NCBI GenBank assembly: GCA_964413535.1
Contig: CAYPTB010000028.1
Span: 1-64,000 of the forward strand
Direction of reading: 5' to 3'
DNA length: 64,000 nt
DNA from: CAYPTB01 sp964413535
GTDB taxonomy: Bacteria; Planctomycetota; UBA1135; GCA-002686595
The translations under genes and the position numbers were made by a program. The number at the start of each line of letters is the position of its first letter. Positions within the stretch are counted from its first letter, which is position 1. Below, in pieces: positions 7,051 to 14,622 of this stretch. Below the pieces are notes generated by a model that searched no databases, was not told where the DNA came from, and saw only the letters and a list, made by a program, of their open reading frames with translations.

Positions 7051-7401
7051 ATGAAAACCAGCGCTGCTGACGTGACCATCCCCGGCTCGCCGCAGGTGCT
7101 GCGGCTCGCGGATCTCGCCCCCTACCAGGAAGGCTCGATCGTGAGTCGCCAGTTGATCAAGAAGGACGTCGGCAACGTGACGCTCTTCGCGTTCGCCGCG
7201 GGTCAGGGGCTCTCGGAGCACACGGCCCCCTTCGACGCGCTCGTGCACGTGATCGACGGCGAGGCGGACGTCGTGATCGCGGGTCAGCCGTTCCGGCTCT
7301 CGGCGGGAGACGCGATCGTCATGCCCGCGAATCGCCCGCATGCGCTCGATGCCGTGACACCGTTCCGGATGCTGCTCACGATGATCCGCTCGCCGGCTTG
7401 A
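7051..7401 (+). CDS. Small cupin-domain protein
   Basis: 116 residues from ATG 7051, chosen because AAAGGA lies 8 nt upstream. It is a single-domain cupin: the first metal-box region GLSEHTAPFDALVHVIDGEADVVI and the second region LSAGDAIVMPANRPHALDAV are both present, giving His ligands in the right places, though the first motif keeps only one His. Such small cupins often bind a metal or small ligand and serve as sensors or detoxification enzymes; the substrate is unknown. It is transcribed alone, convergent with the HicA-like remnant. Confidence 0.8.
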   Translation: MKTSAADVTIPGSPQVLRLADLAPYQEGSIVSRQLIKKDVGNVTLFAFAAGQGLSEHTAPFDALVHVIDGEADVVIAGQPFRLSAGDAIVMPANRPHALDAVTPFRMLLTMIRSPA

Positions 7402-7414
7402 CGCGCAGCACGCA

Positions 7415-7564
7415 ACGACCATCTGCAGCGAGATCTCTGCTTGCCGAAGCAGCAGGCCGAGGAGTTTCGGACCGATGTCGCCTCGATGCGGGTTGGAAAT
7501 CGTCAGCACGAGCTGGTGCCTCTGCGATGAACGCCCGCCGCCGGATCGGCCCGAAGCTCGGCAT
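7415..7564 (-). pseudogene. HicA-like toxin remnant
   Basis: Starting at ATG 7564 the frame reads MPSFGPIRRRAFIAE, and a second frame immediately after reads HQLVLTISNPHRGDIG then LLGLLLRQAEIS. Together these match the beginning and end of small HicA-type toxins (start, H-x-x-l-x-I-P-x-H-x-G-x-I box, then LLxxILRQAGIS). The middle 15 or so residues are missing and the frame is broken. The start ATG overlaps a TGA, as in toxin-antitoxin operons. It is inactivated. Confidence 0.55.
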
Positions 7565-7774
7565 CAGCCGGCTCGTCGGACCTTGATCACGACCGACCGG
7601 CGAGAACGAGTCGTCCGGACCGAGCCGAAGAGCGTCACGCGGCGAGAGAGCTGCGAACACGACCTCGAGATGGCGCGGCATCTCCTCCAGCCGAACCAGA
7701 ACGTGCTCCCCCTCCTCGAGTGTCATGCGCGTGGCTTGCCTGCGGCCAACCTCCAGGTGGGCGAGTCTACGCAT
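7565..7774 (-). pseudogene. Possible broken partner gene of the HicA remnant
   Basis: ATG 7774 (or 7726) opens MTLEEGEHVLVRLEEMPRHL and continues to about DALRLGPDD. The neighbouring frame then reads SRRSVVIKVRRAG and stops at a TGA overlapping the HicA-like ATG. Overlap and order suggest a two-gene operon, but I do not recognise the product; it may be a decayed antitoxin. Confidence 0.3.
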
Positions 7775-7813
7775 CCCGCTCCGGGCTGCAGCGGAACGCG
7801 TCGCTGCTCCGCA

Positions 7814-8230
7814 TCACGGGACTGCGAGGTCCGGGTGAACCGTATGGGTCTCCCAGAAGTAGGGCCCTCCGGCGAGGGGCGCGACGGTTGGGGACTTCTT
7901 GTCCTTGGCCGGCGTCATTCGCGCCCGGAATCGCTCGTCGAGCGGTGCGACGACCCGTTCGAGCAGCTGCCGCGTCGCCGGTTGGCTGTGCTCGATCGCG
8001 AGTTGGATCCAGAACCGCGATCCCAAGTCGTGGTCGTACTCAGAGGCGTCCCAGTCGGACCAGTCCCTCTCGACGAAGTGCAGCCACGTCATGAAGTGCA
8101 AGCGCAGCATGGCCTCGTCGTACCGATCACGGACTTCGCGCGGCTTGCCCCAGGCCTGGATTGCCGTTCGGATGGACTCCAAGTCCGCGGACGTCAGCTG
8201 AATCTCGAGCTGATCCATTCTCGTCTGCAT
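7814..8230 (-). CDS. Hypothetical protein, 138 aa
   Basis: 138 residues from ATG 8230 (a second ATG at 8218 is possible). It is soluble, helical and rich in Trp, Asp and Arg, with segments such as RLHFMTWLHFVERDWSDWD. Codon third positions are mostly G or C, as in genuine genes of this genome. There is no signal peptide or known motif. It stands between the HicA-like remnant and a series of broken genes on the same strand. Function unknown. Confidence 0.6.
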   Translation of the reverse strand: MQTRMDQLEIQLTSADLESIRTAIQAWGKPREVRDRYDEAMLRLHFMTWLHFVERDWSDWDASEYDHDLGSRFWIQLAIEHSQPATRQLLERVVAPLDERFRARMTPAKDKKSPTVAPLAGGPYFWETHTVHPDLAVP

Positions 8231-8362
8231 GTCGTCGTCGGTAGATAGGTGGACTTGCTAGTACACGGCGATAGGAGACATCACGTGACCGCGTGATCAT
8301 CGACACGGCAGGGAAACAAGACAACAGGCGACCCCTTCGTCATGGCTCGGTCTCGATTCGAA

Positions 8363-8781
8363 TCAGTTCTCGCGCACAGCGATCGAGCCCGAGTCGTAGG
8401 GCCAGAGCTCGACTCGATGGGACGGAACGGAGAGGCGCAGCCATGGGCCGGGTGACAGCTCCTCACCGACGACGTCCGCCAGGAACACGCAGTCGCTGCC
8501 CAGGTGCATCCGAGCGACGGCGTCGGGGTCGAACGCTTCCACACGGACCGTCATGACGACGACGTCGTCGGCCACTGACATCGATAACGCCGCATCCTCG
8601 ACGAGATGGGCGTTCCAGCCCGGTCCAGGTCGTCGAGCAGCGTCAATTCGACCTGGCGTGTATCGCCTCCCCGCGCCTCGGTTCCGCGCCGGATCCCGCA
8701 GTCTGTACCCACTCGGGTCGCGAACGAGGCTCGAAGGCGGTTGCTCTCGAAAGGGTCCAACCTCGTGATCCGGATCTCCAT
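8363..8781 (-). pseudogene. Hypothetical gene with one frameshift
   Basis: ATG 8781 begins MEIRITRLDPFESNRLRASF and continues to DDLDR near 8630. There the frame fails, but the adjacent frame carries straight on as WNAHLVEDAALSMSV to a TGA at 8363. The break falls in a short G run, so loss of a single G explains it. The rejoined product would be about 138 residues, a mixed alpha/beta soluble protein. No family recognised. A decayed gene or an assembly indel are equally possible. Confidence 0.5.
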
Positions 8782-8788
8782 GGACCGC

Positions 8789-9000
8789 TCATCGGCGCTC
8801 GAGCCGCGCTCCCCGAAGCTCGCTGTCGCTTCCATGCCGATAGCGCGTCGGATACCTCTGCTTCGTCACCACGACGACGGCTTCGCGGGCTGGGCGGAAC
8901 TCCCAAGCTCCGCCGAACAACTCCAGGTTCCACGGCCCCCGCGCGTCAGCTTGACCGCCGCGATGCGGGGCGGCGCGAACGAGACGTCCTCCGTCTCCAT
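8789..9000 (-). pseudogene. Hypothetical gene with frameshift in a G5 run
   Basis: ATG 9000 starts METEDVSFAPPRIAAVKLT. Within a run of five G (plus-strand C run near 8936-8940) the frame shifts, and the continuation PWNLELFGGAWEF and VVVVTKQRYPTRY ends at TGA 8789. The rejoined protein is about 70 residues and beta-rich. It is 8 nt upstream of the next gene on the same strand, so the two probably formed an operon. Function unknown. Confidence 0.45.
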
Positions 9001-9081
9001 CGACCAAGCTCTCGGCTCTGAGGTGATGCCGACGCCATCCAATGTCCGTTCGGCGCCCCACCGTCCGCGCCGGCTGCTGAT

Positions 9082-9306
9082 TCAGGCAGTCAGGCTAACT
9101 GCCTTCACGTCTTTGGGGACGTCATTGACCGCAGAGTCGATCCTCGCTTTGAGCATCTTCATGAGGCTGGTTTTGCCACTGCCCCATGAGCCGAAGACGC
9201 CGAGCGTGAGGGGTGCGATGTCCTTCAGAACACAGACGTCGTGGAGAACAGCGACGTAACTCTGATAGCCGAGACAGTCCCTCTCAGTCTCGCGATCTGA
9301 CCACAT
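9082..9306 (-). pseudogene. KAP-family P-loop NTPase, N-terminal fragment
   Basis: ATG 9306 opens MWSDRETERDCLGYQSY, the usual start of KAP-family P-loop NTPases, followed by the Walker A motif GSWGSGKTS at about residues 39-47. Full proteins have several hundred residues; this frame ends after 74 with an unrelated tail just where the next conserved strand begins. The break coincides with GTTAGCC (9097-9091), similar to an attC core box. KAP NTPases are often linked to phage exclusion or membrane-associated defence. This copy cannot be functional. Confidence 0.7.
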
Positions 9307-9421
9307 TCGCCCATCTTACTCCTGCTGCTCGATTAATCCACAGACCGGAGCTGGCCTCGCTCTCGCAGTTCCAGATTATGCGACTGCCGTCCGGACAAGG
9401 GACTACCAACTCGCGCCCATG

Positions 9422-9988
9422 TCACTCGTCCGCCGCGAAGGCGAGCGACGTGATGCGCCAGCGGCCTTCGTGCTCCATCAGCGTGAGCGCGTCGATGCCG
9501 GTCCACTCCATGACCTGCCCCGGGTCGCCGAAGCGCGCGACGTAATCGGCGCGCACTTGGGCGACGGTGCCCTGGAACCAGACCTGCGCGCCGAGCATGT
9601 GCTCCTCGAAGATCGGCTTGCTGCCGGGGCCTTCGGGGGCCTTGGCCACGAACTCGGGGATGCTGACGCTGAAGACGCGTGGCGCGGGCTCGCCCTGCGG
9701 CTGCCAGACGGTCGTGATCGTGGCGCCGGGCCAGAAGCACTCGGCGAAGGCCTCCCAGTCGCGTGCGCTCAGCGCGTCGTAGTACGCGCTCACGGCGTCG
9801 AGGATCTCGGCATCGCGCGCGGCGTATTCGCTCGCGTCCGCCGCCGGATCGAGTGGCGTGGGCTGAGGAGAGACGCACGCCGTCGCGAGTGCGAGGACGA
9901 AGAGAACGGACGCGAGCTTGCTTCGCCGCTGAACCTGCGGGCGGCGAATGCGCGTCGAACGCGGTGAACGCGAGTGGGGCGTGCGCAA
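9422..9988 (-). CDS. NTF2/SnoaL-like secreted lipoprotein
   Basis: 188 residues; the only start in frame upstream of the signal sequence is TTG 9988. A hydrophobic segment ends in a lipobox LATAC near residue 38, so the mature protein is lipid-anchored. It then has an NTF2-like alpha+beta domain: helix EILDAVSAYYDALSARDWEAF, strand FWPGATIT, and the last strand GRWRITSLAF. These small domains bind hydrophobic ligands or act in pathways as isomerases; no active site is evident. It begins 18 nt after the stop of the M64 peptidase gene and is likely co-transcribed with it. Confidence 0.65.
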   Translation of the reverse strand: MRTPHSRSPRSTRIRRPQVQRRSKLASVLFVLALATACVSPQPTPLDPAADASEYAARDAEILDAVSAYYDALSARDWEAFAECFWPGATITTVWQPQGEPAPRVFSVSIPEFVAKAPEGPGSKPIFEEHMLGAQVWFQGTVAQVRADYVARFGDPGQVMEWTGIDALTLMEHEGRWRITSLAFAADE

Positions 9989-10006
9989 GCTCGGCTCGGG
10001 GCTCCT

Positions 10007-11428
10007 CTACTCCACGTACAGGTCGATGGTGCGGTCGAGGGCGCGGGCGCAGACGGCGCAGAAGGTCGTGGGGTTGCGCGTGAACATGATGCAGTCGGCG
10101 GCCGGGCGGTAGAGGCCCTTGGGCTCGTAGGAGGCGCCTTCGAAGGCGCCCGTGCGGTCGAAGTAGGGCTCGGCCTGGAGCAGCGGCGCCGTGGCGGCCT
10201 TCACCTCGCGGAAGAGCGCTTCGGCGGCTTCCTCGGGCGCCTTCGCCGCGATGAGCGCCGCGCGCTTCTCCTGGTACTCGCGGTCGATCGCGTCGTAGGC
10301 GTCCTGGTCCCACGGCGTCGGGAGCGGCGTGTCGGGGAGCACGAGGTCCTTCCACTTGAGCCGCGCCGGGTCGAGCAGCGCGGTGACGTTCGGCTCCCAC
10401 GGCTCGGTGCCGGGCGGGTTGAACTCCTCGTACGCGACCTGCGACGAGTAGTACTCGTCGGCGAGCCCCGCGAAGGAGTGGCCGAGCTCGTGCACGAAGA
10501 CGTAGTCGGCGACCGACGTGTCGGCGGCGCACGTAGCCCACAGGTTGAAGATGCCGCCGCCGCCGTACTTCTCGTCGTTGAAGACGATCACGAGCGCGTC
10601 GTAGGGGACCTGGGCGGCGACCTCGCGCAAGATCTCGTTCGCGTAAGTGAGCACGTAGCGGTCGCTGTCGAAGGCGTTGAAGGAAGAGCCGAGGGGCGCG
10701 TCGCGCCAGACGCCCTTGCGCGGGTTCGAGATGCCCGACTCGGCGGCCGGCACGTGGATCGCGCGCAGGTTGAAGTCGGAGCGGCGCGACGCGAAGGGCT
10801 CGGTCGAAAAGAGCGCGCCGGTCAGGCGCTCGACGTCGGAGCGGAACTTCGCGCTCTCCGCGGCGGTGTAGCCGTCGCCGAGCACGAGCAGGTCGACGTG
10901 GTCGCGTGCGGGGCCGTTCTCGAAGAGCGTGTGGACCTCGCCGCGCGGCGTGACGGGCGCGCGGTTCACGTAGTGGCTCGCGGGGTCGAAGTGCGCGCGG
11001 TAGATCTCGTCCCACGAGCCGTCGGCGGCGACGCGCTTCTTCAGGACGAGCCAGGCCGGCGCGCGCGGCTCGGGGAACCGCTGCGACTCGTGGAAGGAGC
11101 GCGAGAGCGTCTTGGCCTCGCCCGTCGTCTCCCATTCGCCGTAGATGCTCGCGAAGCCGCGCGAATAGAGCGTCTCGAGCGTGTCGGCGTCCAGCAGCAC
11201 GAAGAGGTACTTGCCGTAGCCCGTGTCGTCCACGAGGTGCACGCGGCTGCCGGGCCACTCGCCCTCGAGGCGCAGCTCGTCGAGCGCGACGTGCTCCTCC
11301 GTGGTCGTGCCGGAGTGGTGGTAGTCGAAGCGCAGGGCGCGGCCGGTGAAGCGCGCGTCGAAAGCGTCTCGCGCGGGACTCGTGAGGGTGGCGAGGAGCG
11401 ACGCGATGGCGAGGAGGGAGGGGAACAT
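10007..11428 (-). CDS. M64-family zinc metallopeptidase, secreted
   Basis: 473 residues from ATG 11428. A signal peptide covers about residues 1-18. The zinc motif HELGHSFAGLADEYY at 313-327 has the HExxH pair and the downstream Asp (324) typical of M64 (IgA-peptidase) metalloenzymes. Upstream blocks DLLVLGDGYTAAE (179-191) and DALVIVFNDEKYGGGGI (277-293) are also family hallmarks. The protein should be exported and degrade proteins outside the inner membrane. It is divergent from the S9 peptidase gene, with a 112-bp hairpin element filling the shared promoter region. An in-frame start upstream would lie inside that hairpin and is rejected. Confidence 0.85.
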   Translation of the reverse strand: MFPSLLAIASLLATLTSPARDAFDARFTGRALRFDYHHSGTTTEEHVALDELRLEGEWPGSRVHLVDDTGYGKYLFVLLDADTLETLYSRGFASIYGEWETTGEAKTLSRSFHESQRFPEPRAPAWLVLKKRVAADGSWDEIYRAHFDPASHYVNRAPVTPRGEVHTLFENGPARDHVDLLVLGDGYTAAESAKFRSDVERLTGALFSTEPFASRRSDFNLRAIHVPAAESGISNPRKGVWRDAPLGSSFNAFDSDRYVLTYANEILREVAAQVPYDALVIVFNDEKYGGGGIFNLWATCAADTSVADYVFVHELGHSFAGLADEYYSSQVAYEEFNPPGTEPWEPNVTALLDPARLKWKDLVLPDTPLPTPWDQDAYDAIDREYQEKRAALIAAKAPEEAAEALFREVKAATAPLLQAEPYFDRTGAFEGASYEPKGLYRPAADCIMFTRNPTTFCAVCARALDRTIDLYVE

Positions 11429-11452
11429 GGGCAAGACCCTACTCGCGCCGGC

Positions 11453-11564
11453 GGAGGTGAGTACGGTGCCAGTCCAAATTTTCGCCTCGCCGCGCAGAAC
11501 CCCTGCTTTCCGTAGCACCCGGCGCGGCGAGGTGAAAAATTGGACTGGCACCGTACTCACCTCC
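11453..11564. repeat. Hairpin repeat, family A copy 1
   Basis: A 112-bp inverted repeat with arms of about 40 bp, starting GGAGGTGAGTACGGTGCCAG and ending in the complement, around a loop of about 30 bp. Its sequence, including the loop (CCCTGCTTTCCGTAGCACCC), is closely related to the copy at 14474-14576. It lies between two divergent start codons, 14 nt from one of them, so it may affect expression. Confidence 0.9.
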
Positions 11565-11577
11565 TACTGTCTTGGTC

Positions 11578-13875
11578 ATGACGTTCAAGAGCCTTCGACG
11601 CGTCGCATGGTCTGTGTCGGTTTGCGCGAGCTTGGTCGCCTGCGGCGTCGTGGCCGCGCAAGGCGCTCCGCCGCCGCGGCTCACCGTCCCGAAGCTGCTC
11701 GAGCTCGACGAGCGATTGCGCGTCCCCGACGACGTGTTCCTGGCGTGGATGGGCGACGGGAAGAGCTACGTCGCCGCGCAGAAGAGTCCGGACGACTCGC
11801 GCGTGCTCGTCCAATGGGAGGTCGAGGGCGCGCATCCGTGGAAGCCCGAGGAGCCGCGGCTCCTGATCGACGCAGTGGCGCTCGAGCGCGCGGGGGCGGC
11901 CGTGGAGAGCATCGGGAGCGAGGCTGCGCGCGCCATCGCGAAGCGCGCCAATGCCGAGCTCTCGACGGAGCGCGACGGAGCGCTCGTCGACGCGGACGAC
12001 ACGCTCGCCTTCTCCCTGGCGCACGGAACCCTCTTGGCGGTGCACGCGGACGATCTCTTCGCCTTCGACACGCGCGCGGGCCGCGCGGCGCGCCTGACGG
12101 CGGACTCCGCGGCGGAGATCGCCCCGACGCTCTCGCCCGACGGAACGCAGGTCGCGTTCGTGCGCGCGAACGATCTGTACGTCGTGCCCGCCGCGGGCGG
12201 GAAGGAGCGCGCGCTCACGCAGGACGGCGGTGCGACGCGGCTCAACGGACGGCTCGACTGGGTCTACCAGGAGGAGATCTACGGGCGCGGCAACTTCCAG
12301 GGCTTCTGGTGGTCGCCGGACTCGAAGCGCATCGCGTTCCTGGTCCTCGACGAGAGCGCCGTGCCGAAGCACACGATCGTCGAGCACGGAGCGACGCACG
12401 CGGAGGTCGAGGTGCTGCCCTATCCGCGGCCCGGCGATCCCAACCCGACGGCGATGGTCGCCGTGGTCGAGCTCGCGCGCGGCGAGACGCGCACCCTCGA
12501 TCTCTCGGCCTGGCAGGACCCCGAGCTCTTGGTCGTGCGCGTCGGTTGGACGCCGGACTGGCGCGACCTGTGGGTCATGCTGCAGGACCGCCGCCAGACC
12601 TGGCTCGACCTGTGCCTGGCCGATCCCGCGACGGGCGCCGTGCGGCGCGTGCTGCGCGACCAGACGCCGGCTTGGATCGAGCCGATGGACGGCGGGCCGC
12701 GCTGGCTCGAGGGGGGCAAGCGCTTCCTGTGGCTCTCCGAGCGCGACGGCTACCGCCATCTCTATTTGTATGGAAGGGACGGCGCGCTGGAGCGCCGGCT
12801 GACGCAGGGCGAGTGGGAGGTGGAGCGGCTGCACGGCTGCGACGAGACGGCGGGCGTCGTCTGGTTCGACTCCGACCTCGCGGACTCGAAGGGCCGCAAG
12901 CTCTACCGGGTCGGGCTCGTGGGCGGCGCGCCCGTGGCGGTGACCGAACGACCTGGCGTACACGCGGTCGCGATGTCGCCCGATCACGCGTTCTTCGTCG
13001 ACCGTTGGAGCTCGCGCTCGAGCTTCGGCCGCGCGGTGCTGTGCCGCGCGAACGGCGAGGAGCTGCGCGCCCTCTTCGAGGCCGACGCAGAGCTCGCGCG
13101 CGAGCACGGAGTCGTCGCTCCGAAGTACGTGACCTTCCCGGCGCGCGACGGCGTCCCGCTCGAGGCGCTCCTGTACGAGCCGGACGGGTTCGATCCCGCG
13201 CGGAAGTACCCGGTGGTGAGCTTCTGCTACGGCGGCCCCGGCGCGTCGAAGGTGCGCGACGCGAACCTCGGGCGCGACGGGCTCTTCCACCGCATGCTCG
13301 CGCAGGAGGGCTACCTCGTGTGGGTGTGCGACAACCGCTCGGCGTCGGGCAAGGGGCTCGCGTGGGCGAAGGGCGTGTACAAGGACTTCGGCACGCGCGA
13401 GCTCGCGGACCTCGAGGACGGCATCGACTGGCTCGTCGCGCAGGGCTCAGCGGATCCCTCGCGCGTAGCACTGTGGGGCTGGAGCTTCGGCGGCTACCTG
13501 ACGGCCTTCGCATTGACGCACAGCACGCGCTTCGCGCTCGGCATCGCGGGCGCGCCGGTGACGGACTGGCGCCTGTACGACTCGATCTACACCGAGCGCT
13601 ACATGGGGCTCCCGGCCGAGAACCCCGAGGGCTACGCGCGGAGCTCGGTGATCGAGGCGGCGGGCGCGCTGTGGGGTCGGCTGCTCCTGATCCACGGCAC
13701 GCGCGACGAGAACGTGCACGTCGGGAACACGCTGCAGCTTGCCGAGGCCCTGCAGAAGGCCGGTAAGGGCTTCGATCTCATGCTCTACCCCGGGAACCGG
13801 CACCGGATCAACGACCCGGCGCAGCGCCGCCACCTGTACGAGACGATGGCCGATTACATCCGCAAGCGCCTCTAG
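11578..13875 (+). CDS. Prolyl oligopeptidase family (S9B/DPP4-like) serine peptidase
   Basis: 765 residues from ATG 11578 (the TTG 6 nt upstream is unlikely). A signal peptide with a Cys near residue 20 suggests export. The N-terminal two-thirds is a beta-propeller of the dipeptidyl-peptidase IV type. The C-terminal alpha/beta-hydrolase carries the triad: Ser636 in WGWSFGGY, Asp710 in HGTRDENVH and His742 in NRHRI. It should cleave short peptides, often after proline, outside the cytoplasm. The next gene starts 100 bp downstream. Regulation is unclear, but hairpin element A sits in its leader. Confidence 0.9.
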   Translation: MTFKSLRRVAWSVSVCASLVACGVVAAQGAPPPRLTVPKLLELDERLRVPDDVFLAWMGDGKSYVAAQKSPDDSRVLVQWEVEGAHPWKPEEPRLLIDAVALERAGAAVESIGSEAARAIAKRANAELSTERDGALVDADDTLAFSLAHGTLLAVHADDLFAFDTRAGRAARLTADSAAEIAPTLSPDGTQVAFVRANDLYVVPAAGGKERALTQDGGATRLNGRLDWVYQEEIYGRGNFQGFWWSPDSKRIAFLVLDESAVPKHTIVEHGATHAEVEVLPYPRPGDPNPTAMVAVVELARGETRTLDLSAWQDPELLVVRVGWTPDWRDLWVMLQDRRQTWLDLCLADPATGAVRRVLRDQTPAWIEPMDGGPRWLEGGKRFLWLSERDGYRHLYLYGRDGALERRLTQGEWEVERLHGCDETAGVVWFDSDLADSKGRKLYRVGLVGGAPVAVTERPGVHAVAMSPDHAFFVDRWSSRSSFGRAVLCRANGEELRALFEADAELAREHGVVAPKYVTFPARDGVPLEALLYEPDGFDPARKYPVVSFCYGGPGASKVRDANLGRDGLFHRMLAQEGYLVWVCDNRSASGKGLAWAKGVYKDFGTRELADLEDGIDWLVAQGSADPSRVALWGWSFGGYLTAFALTHSTRFALGIAGAPVTDWRLYDSIYTERYMGLPAENPEGYARSSVIEAAGALWGRLLLIHGTRDENVHVGNTLQLAEALQKAGKGFDLMLYPGNRHRINDPAQRRHLYETMADYIRKRL

Positions 13876-13976
13876 GTTGCGAAAGCGACCGTGGTGATCA
13901 CGCACGGCTCGACAGTCCGTTCGACACGGCGTCTCGGATGGAAGTACCCCGCGGTCGCGTAGTCTGAGGCCCACCC

Positions 13977-14477
13977 ATGATCGCGTTGATCGCGTTCCTG
14001 TTGCTGCACGTGCTCTCCCTCGTTTCGCTCGGGCTCGTCCTGCGCGTGCGAGCGCGGGAGCGCGAGGTGATCGGCGCGATCCTCGCGAGCGAGCTGCCCG
14101 GGCGCTCGTTGCGCCACGTCGGTTCGCTCGGGCTCGCGCTCGCGGGAGTCGCGCTCGCCCTCGCGGATCTCCCCGCCGATCGGGCCGGCGCCCTCGCGCA
14201 GGTGGCGCACATCGTTCCGGTGCTCGGCGTGCTGATCGCCGTCCACGAGTTGCGACCCTCGGCCGCGGACCGCGTGTGCGGGAGCGAGGGCGTGCGACGC
14301 GGCTGGACCGTGCGCTCGTTCGGCGAGCTCGAGGAGTGGCGCCTGCTGGGCCTGCACCTGCGCTTCCGCCTGTTCGGCGAGTGGACGGCGGTGAACGTGC
14401 CGGCGGAGGGGATCGAGGCCCTGCGCGCGCGCCTGATGCAAACCGCCGGCGACCGCGAGAGCGCCTTCAACCAGTAA
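13977..14477 (+). CDS. Small membrane protein, 166 aa
   Basis: 166 residues from ATG 13977. Three hydrophobic segments lie at about 1-22, 46-64 and 76-92, followed by a soluble C-terminal region with Trp and basic residues (GWTVRSFGELEEWRLLGLHL). The overall plan, short helices and a PH-like soluble tail, suggests a membrane-associated binding protein, but I do not recognise the family. Its stop codon TAA lies within the left arm of a hairpin repeat, so the repeat probably inserted at the very end of the gene and now forms its 3' end. Confidence 0.65.
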   Translation: MIALIAFLLLHVLSLVSLGLVLRVRAREREVIGAILASELPGRSLRHVGSLGLALAGVALALADLPADRAGALAQVAHIVPVLGVLIAVHELRPSAADRVCGSEGVRRGWTVRSFGELEEWRLLGLHLRFRLFGEWTAVNVPAEGIEALRARLMQTAGDRESAFNQ

Positions 14478-14576
14478 TGCGGTGCCAGTCCAATTTTTCA
14501 CCTCACCGCGCAAAATCCCTGCTCCCCGTAACACCCTTGCGCGGTGAGGTGAAAAATTGGATTGGCACCGTATTAC
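14474..14576. repeat. Hairpin repeat, family A copy 2
   Basis: A 103-bp inverted repeat: GTAATGCGGTGCCAGTCC on the left, complement on the right, enclosing a loop with CCCTGCTCCCCGTAACACCC. Arm and loop match copy 1 at 11453-11564 over most positions. It overlaps the stop codon of the gene at 13977-14477 and separates two convergent genes, where it could also act as a terminator. Confidence 0.9.
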
Positions 14577-14622
14577 GCCGCAGAGCGCATGACTGCCTGC
14601 ATCGCTGCAGCGGAAGGGTGTA

